Source: CAYLJJ01 sp964384025
GTDB lineage: Bacteria; Myxococcota_A; Bradymonadia; UBA7976; UBA1532
Length of the DNA stretch: 64,000 bases
Assembly (NCBI GenBank): GCA_964384025.1
Contig: CAYLJJ010000003.1
Span: 62,001-126,000, forward strand
Reading direction: 5' to 3'
Shown: piece by piece, positions 60,447 to 64,000 of the stretch
How the letters are laid out: each line of letters starts with the position of its first letter
Position numbering within the stretch: position 1 is the first letter of the stretch
Notes under the pieces: model-generated
Told to the model about the DNA's origin: nothing
The model's database searches: none
The model's input: the letters and a program-made list of their open reading frames with translations, nothing else
Made by a program: the position numbers and the translations under genes

Positions 60447-61877
60447 TCAGCGCTTCAGCTTGCGTGTTAGGGTTCCTCTGTCGATCTTTAACGCCCGAGC
60501 GGCAGCGGAGATATTGCCATCACAGCGAGCCAAAGCCTCTTGGATAATCTCAAGCTCCAGGGCGCGGACACGAACCGCCAGAGGAGAAATGGACTGAAGC
60601 GGAGTGAGGGAAGATTTTAAGATCGCCCCCTCCGCCAGTGCTTGGATCTCTGGAGCCAGATCCTCCAACTGAACCCCTTCATCGCAGAAGATCAACCAAC
60701 GTCGTACTTCCGCTTCCAACTCACGCACGTTACCCGGCCAGGGGTAACGATGAAGCGCGGACCGTGCTGCTCGGCTGAGTTGAAGATCAGCTCGCCCTGC
60801 GTGCTTCAAGAAGTGTTGGATGAGGGGCTCCAGATCACTGAGGCGCTCCCGCAACGGGGGGATCTCTAAGACCGCACCATTGAGGCGATAATAGAGGTCT
60901 TCTCGAAAGCGTCCCGCCTGGATCTCTGCACGCAGATCCTGATGAGTCGCGGCCAAGACCCGTACATCGACCCTGATCAGCTCCTCTCCTCCCAGGCGGC
61001 GGATCTGCCGCTCTTGAAGCACCCGCAGCAGGCGAACCTGAGTCGCGGGGCTCATCTCAACCAGCTCATCTAGAAAGAGCGTGCCCCCCTCCGCCTGCTC
61101 AAAGAGCCCGCGTCGTTGTCGATGTGCTCCAGTAAAGGCGCCCTGCTCATGACCAAAGAGTTCACTCTCCAACACCCCCTCAGCGAAAGCACCGCAGTTT
61201 TCAGCCACAAAGGGTCCCTGAGCGCGAGGGCTGGCCTCATGAACAGCGCGAGCCACCCGCTCCTTACCCACCCCTGTCTCACCCAAAATCAGGACAGGGA
61301 CCTCAGCTACTGCCACCCGCATCATGCGTTGAGCCAGGCGCTGCATCGCGGGGGCCTCACCGACCAACCCCCCAGCGATCAAGCTTACCCGAGCACGCAG
61401 CTGTGTCAGCTCCGCTCGTAGAGCACGGATCTCAGGAAAACCCTCAATATCAAGATGTAACTCCTTGACCGGAGAGGGGTGTGGGTGGGGGACAAAGCGA
61501 GGGGGGATCACTTGCAGCATCCGCGCTTTTAGGAGACCTGACTGCACCAAGATCACCCAGAGGGTCTGGGCTTGAGGGGTCCCCGCCGAGAGGAGCAGAT
61601 CGATAGGCTCCTCAGGCAACTCAGGCAGGAGCGCGCGGAGGATCTCAAAGAGGCGATGATAGTCGCTGGGATCGGGAAGCTTGACCGCCCTGATCTCAAC
61701 CTCATCGACAAACTCCGCCATCGCGCGAGCCAGGGCATAGGTCTGGGGGCGTTGTCGCTTGGAGCAGAGGAGCAGGGCGCGTTGGTAATCTCGAGGGCGG
61801 TGCTGGAGCAGACGCAGGATGGGGCCTGGATCTCCCGACTTACATGCTCGATCAACCCAGCTGAGAAGAAGAGTCAT
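60447..61877 (-). CDS. rtcR: RtcR-like sigma54 activator with N-terminal CARF domain
   Basis: Regulator of 476 aa. Residues 1-165 align with the CARF sensor of E. coli RtcR: LLSAGTPQAQTLWVILVQSGLLKARMLQVIPP corresponds to its ITTGTHVAQICWFLLAEARYLPARLIQSSPP. CARF domains bind cyclic or 2',3'-cyclic-phosphate RNA products. The AAA+ domain (about 185-420) has Walker A GETGVGKE, the sigma54-contact loop GAFTGA and Walker B TLFLDELVEM, all intact. The C-terminus is a Fis-type HTH (ARCDGNISAAARALKIDRGTL). ATG 61877 has AAGGA 7 nt upstream. It should activate the divergent rtcB gene, whose promoter has a sigma54 core. Confidence 0.9.
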   Translation of the reverse strand: MTLLLSWVDRACKSGDPGPILRLLQHRPRDYQRALLLCSKRQRPQTYALARAMAEFVDEVEIRAVKLPDPSDYHRLFEILRALLPELPEEPIDLLLSAGTPQAQTLWVILVQSGLLKARMLQVIPPRFVPHPHPSPVKELHLDIEGFPEIRALRAELTQLRARVSLIAGGLVGEAPAMQRLAQRMMRVAVAEVPVLILGETGVGKERVARAVHEASPRAQGPFVAENCGAFAEGVLESELFGHEQGAFTGAHRQRRGLFEQAEGGTLFLDELVEMSPATQVRLLRVLQERQIRRLGGEELIRVDVRVLAATHQDLRAEIQAGRFREDLYYRLNGAVLEIPPLRERLSDLEPLIQHFLKHAGRADLQLSRAARSALHRYPWPGNVRELEAEVRRWLIFCDEGVQLEDLAPEIQALAEGAILKSSLTPLQSISPLAVRVRALELEIIQEALARCDGNISAAARALKIDRGTLTRKLKR

Positions 61878-61899
61878 ATCGCTGTCCTTCGAGCCTCTC

Positions 61900-62607
61900 T
61901 CAATCCTTAGGGAGCCGCGCTCCTTTGGGGATCTGCTCTCCTTTGAGGATCTCAGGGATCGCTTGGGCTTCGATAAAGAGGCCACCATCATGCTCTAGTT
62001 TGAGGCGATAGATGCGACCTGGAGCGAAGCGGGTCGCTGGGGCCTCGATCTGGGCGTTCCTGATCTGTGCGGCCTCTCGCGCCTCAGGGTCCAAAGTGTA
62101 GCTCCAAAAGCGTGCCCAAAGCTTCCTCTGTAGCTCCTCCTCCTCTGGCTTTAGCTTGGAGAGGCGATAGCCTGAGGGGATCTCTTTGACTTCGTTAAGC
62201 TTGCAGGACTCATAGGTGTTTCCTTTGTCATCCAGAGCAAAGGCGCGTTTAAAGAGGTGTAGACTCTTACCCTCTCCACCCGCCACGACCTTATCGCTGA
62301 GGCGAACCACCAGAGTCTCGATATGTACGATGTTGTTCAAAGAGAAGCTACAGTAGCGCGGCTCCTGAGCCTCCCCCTCTGTGTTATAGGGCAAGAACTT
62401 GAGCTTGATACCCTGCGCTTGGGCCTCCACCCAAATATCAGCTACATGCTCCTGACCGCTGAGGCGCTCGATCATCCCCTTGAGCAGCTTGAGCTCCTGC
62501 TGAGACTGCCACCAATAATAGCCGCCTCCACAGAGCGCGCTGCCCGAGAGCAGCAGGAGCAGGCGAGAGATCAGACGCCAGAGACCCAGAGGTTGTGCAG
62601 CTCCCAT
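61900..62607 (-). CDS. Single-span membrane protein encoded with the RtcR-like activator
   Basis: Unrecognised protein of 235 aa: one N-terminal transmembrane helix (LWRLISRLLLLLSGSALCGGGYYWW) and then a soluble domain of about 200 residues that would face the periplasm, with three scattered Cys. ATG 62607 is chosen because GAGGAG lies 6 nt upstream; a longer TTG-start version to 62667 lacks a site. It ends 22 bp before the activator's ATG, so the two share an operon divergent from rtcB. Whether it belongs to the RNA-repair system is unknown. Confidence 0.78.
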   Translation of the reverse strand: MGAAQPLGLWRLISRLLLLLSGSALCGGGYYWWQSQQELKLLKGMIERLSGQEHVADIWVEAQAQGIKLKFLPYNTEGEAQEPRYCSFSLNNIVHIETLVVRLSDKVVAGGEGKSLHLFKRAFALDDKGNTYESCKLNEVKEIPSGYRLSKLKPEEEELQRKLWARFWSYTLDPEAREAAQIRNAQIEAPATRFAPGRIYRLKLEHDGGLFIEAQAIPEILKGEQIPKGARLPKD

Positions 62608-62681
62608 AGATCGCTCCTCTTGTGGTAGTTTTGGTTCAGGCACCAAGCATAACTCATCAAGCACCAAGAGCTGAACTTCTC

Positions 62682-62732
62682 CTGCGGCATTTTGCCGCAG
62701 TTGAAGTGTTTTGCTGCAGTATCTTACCGCAG
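62682..62732. promoter_or_regulatory. Repeated TTGCCGCAG half-sites, likely activator-binding (UAS) cluster
   Basis: A perfect palindrome CTGCGGCA-TTT-TGCCGCAG lies at 62682-62700. Two further direct copies of the right arm follow, TTGCTGCAG (62711-62719) and TTACCGCAG (62724-62732). The cluster lies 30-80 bp upstream of the sigma54 -24 element and between the divergent operons, where a bacterial enhancer-binding protein would bind. I infer it is the RtcR-like protein's site. Confidence 0.6.
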
Positions 62733-62759
62733 GAACGCTGAGATCTCTTTAAAAACGTA

Positions 62760-62776
62760 TTGGCATAGGCCCTGCT
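62760..62776 (+). promoter_or_regulatory. Sigma54 (-24/-12) promoter of rtcB
   Basis: TTGGCATAGGCCCTGCT matches the sigma54 consensus YTGGCACGRNNNTTGCW at all but three of the defined positions, with invariant GG (62762-62763) and GC (62774-62775) exactly 10 nt apart. Transcription should start near 62787, about 20 nt before the ATG at 62808. It faces a sigma54-dependent activator gene, which strengthens the call. Confidence 0.8.
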
Positions 62777-62807
62777 CAGCTCCTCCATATCGATTTTAGG
62801 AGAGAGT

Positions 62808-63989
62808 ATGTCTGCCTTGACCAAGCAGCCCTTGGTGATCAGCGATGAGAAGGTTTGGATGGAGGGCCGCGCTTTGGAGCAGCTCAGCCGGGTTGCTGAG
62901 CGACCCGGCTGCCGACGCGCGGTGGGGATGCCTGACCTTCACCCTGGACGGGGTATCCCTCTGGGAGCCGTCTTTCTCTTTGACGCCATCCACCCTCAGT
63001 TGATCGGCGGTGACCTGGGCTGTGGAGTGCGTCTGGTCCCTGTGCTGAAAGCTCGGGTCCGAGGAGACGCGCTTTTTCGCCGGGTGAAGCACTATAGTGA
63101 GGCTCCTATCCTCCCTGACGTAGATCGACAAGCGCTCCAAAGGCTGGCTTGGCATAAAGGGCCGCGGGGCTTGGCGGAGCTGGATGGGGTCCCAGAAGCT
63201 CTTAAGGAGATGTTGGCTACAGAAGCCTCCTCAGAGGGCCTCGTCGCTCCATTGCCTCTGGATGGAGAGTGGGGCGAAGCCTTGGGGAGCATCGGAGGAG
63301 GCAACCACTTCGCTGAGCTCTCCCAAGTCTCCAAGGGAGCGGAGCGGAGCTTGGGGCTTCGCTCCGGGAGCTGGGCGGTCTTGGTTCACTCTGGCTCCCG
63401 CGCCCTGGGTGCGGCCATCGCGAGGCGTTGGCAGGGAAAGATCCTAGAGCAGCCTGAGGAGCAGAGCGCCTATATGGCTGAGCTGCAAGGAGCACTCAAC
63501 TATGCGCGTTGCAATCGAGCGCTGATCTCCTGGCGTCTCTTGGAAGCGCTGGGAGCAGCTCGTGCCAGCCGCATCGGTCCAGCTCTAGATATCGTGCATA
63601 ACAACCTCAGCGTTCACCCTGAAGGCTGGCTGCATCGTAAGGGAGCAGCCCCCGCCGAGGCGGGGCAGCTTACCCTTGTCCTGGGCAGTCGAGGGAGCCC
63701 CTCCTGGCTGATGCGTGGCCTGGGCGAGGCCAAGGCGCTCTCTTCGGTGGCTCATGGAGCGGGACGACGTATGAGCCGCGGTGAGGCTCTGGAGAAGCTG
63801 CGCCATAAGTATCGTCGTAAAGATCTCAGGGCAGAGGCGAAGCGGCTGCTCTGCTCTGATCGTAAGCAGCTCTGGATGGAGCATCCCAAGGCCTATAAGC
63901 CGATCGAGCCGATCATCCGAGCTTTAGAGAGCGAGGGCTGCGCTCAGCGTATCCTGGCCTTGGAGCCCCAGATCACGGTGAAGGGATGA
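62808..63989 (+). CDS. rtcB: RNA ligase RtcB family protein (release-factor-H-coupled type)
   Basis: GTP- and Mn-dependent ligase joining 3'-phosphate/2',3'-cyclic-phosphate and 5'-OH RNA ends. At 393 aa it matches the shorter RtcB2 class that is paired with PrfH (TIGR03073). Metal and active-site motifs are visible: GMPDLHPGRGIPLGA, IGGDLGCGV (Cys and Asp ligands), GGGNHFAEL, HSGSR, HNNL and the guanylylated-His motif AHGAGRRMSR. ATG with AGGAGA 4 nt upstream, preceded by a sigma54 promoter. The TGA overlaps the ATG of the next gene (ATGA), as expected for rtcB2-prfH, which repairs decoding-centre cleaved 16S rRNA. Confidence 0.92.
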   Translation: MSALTKQPLVISDEKVWMEGRALEQLSRVAERPGCRRAVGMPDLHPGRGIPLGAVFLFDAIHPQLIGGDLGCGVRLVPVLKARVRGDALFRRVKHYSEAPILPDVDRQALQRLAWHKGPRGLAELDGVPEALKEMLATEASSEGLVAPLPLDGEWGEALGSIGGGNHFAELSQVSKGAERSLGLRSGSWAVLVHSGSRALGAAIARRWQGKILEQPEEQSAYMAELQGALNYARCNRALISWRLLEALGAARASRIGPALDIVHNNLSVHPEGWLHRKGAAPAEAGQLTLVLGSRGSPSWLMRGLGEAKALSSVAHGAGRRMSRGEALEKLRHKYRRKDLRAEAKRLLCSDRKQLWMEHPKAYKPIEPIIRALESEGCAQRILALEPQITVKG

Positions 63990-64000
63990 GGGCTCTTCTT
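63986..64000 (+). CDS. Start of a downstream gene, probably prfH (cut by window edge)
   Basis: An ATG overlaps the rtcB stop (ATGA) and opens a frame that runs to the window edge (MRALL). Only five codons are visible. The identity as peptide release factor H is inferred purely from the coupled arrangement known for this RtcB class. Confidence 0.4.

Noticed and set aside
1..64000. tRNA, rRNA, insertion sequence or prophage
   Set aside because: No cloverleaf, rRNA-like or transposase/integrase sequence was recognised by eye in the spacers or ORFs; the PcfJ-like and holin-like genes alone do not make a mobile element.

Overview
The window reads as chromosome of a Myxococcota/Bradymonadota-type (former deltaproteobacterial) bacterium. 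The evidence is ten DUF4215 Cys-rich repeats in one lipoprotein, many secreted lipoproteins with Asp-rich linkers, two Hanks-type Ser/Thr kinases, an AgmX/PglI-type TonB-like protein, CHAT-domain proteins, a PcfJ-like protein and a tilS-ftsH-folP-cdaA-cdaR-glmM block. This placement is inference from gene content; no rRNA or tRNA gene was seen. The window is gene dense, with most starts preceded by GGAG-type ribosome binding sites. One 100-N assembly gap lies at 51466-51565.

Layout. 0.1-12.9 kb: DUF4215 lipoprotein, class IV aminotransferase, a TPR protein with a large TPR/CHAT-like protein, a zinc-ribbon Ser/Thr kinase, a small lipoprotein, a double cyclic-nucleotide-binding protein, a PilZ-like protein, glutaredoxin and a 53-aa conserved small protein. 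13-25 kb: AgmX/TonB-like protein, a trypsin-like relic, then the housekeeping run tilS, ftsH, folP, cdaA, cdaR, glmM, nnr, tsaC. This run links tRNA modification, membrane proteolysis, folate synthesis, c-di-AMP synthesis, peptidoglycan precursor supply and NAD(P)HX repair. 25-34 kb: a lipoprotein with a long pentapeptide stalk and Asp-box propeller, then a compact operon of four coiled-coil proteins and a membrane-anchored fifth, then a beta-helix lipoprotein. 34-46 kb: organophosphate transporter, beta-propeller lipoprotein, a transmembrane kinase fused to two DsbA-like domains, Xaa-Pro aminopeptidase, an rSAM/lipoprotein pair and a PPC/Cys-His lipoprotein. 46-53 kb: outer-membrane barrel with a 13-haem cytochrome, a CHAT-AAA fusion that has lost its catalytic residues, an M15-like peptidase split by the gap, and a PcfJ-like protein. 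53.6-64 kb: two small heat-shock proteins; a minus-strand run map-larB-larC-terB-like-trmN-like-holin-like-hemY; and a divergent RNA-repair locus (membrane protein and RtcR-like CARF/sigma54 activator facing rtcB and the first codons of a probable prfH).

The strongest candidates for undescribed biology are the five-gene coiled-coil operon (27331-32427), the CHAT/AAA double pseudoenzyme (48598-50757) with its TPR/CHAT-like counterpart (5091-7979), and the kinase-DsbA-DsbA fusion (38558-41152). The RtcR/rtcB locus is a known type of system, but its sigma54 promoter and repeated half-sites can be read directly from the sequence.
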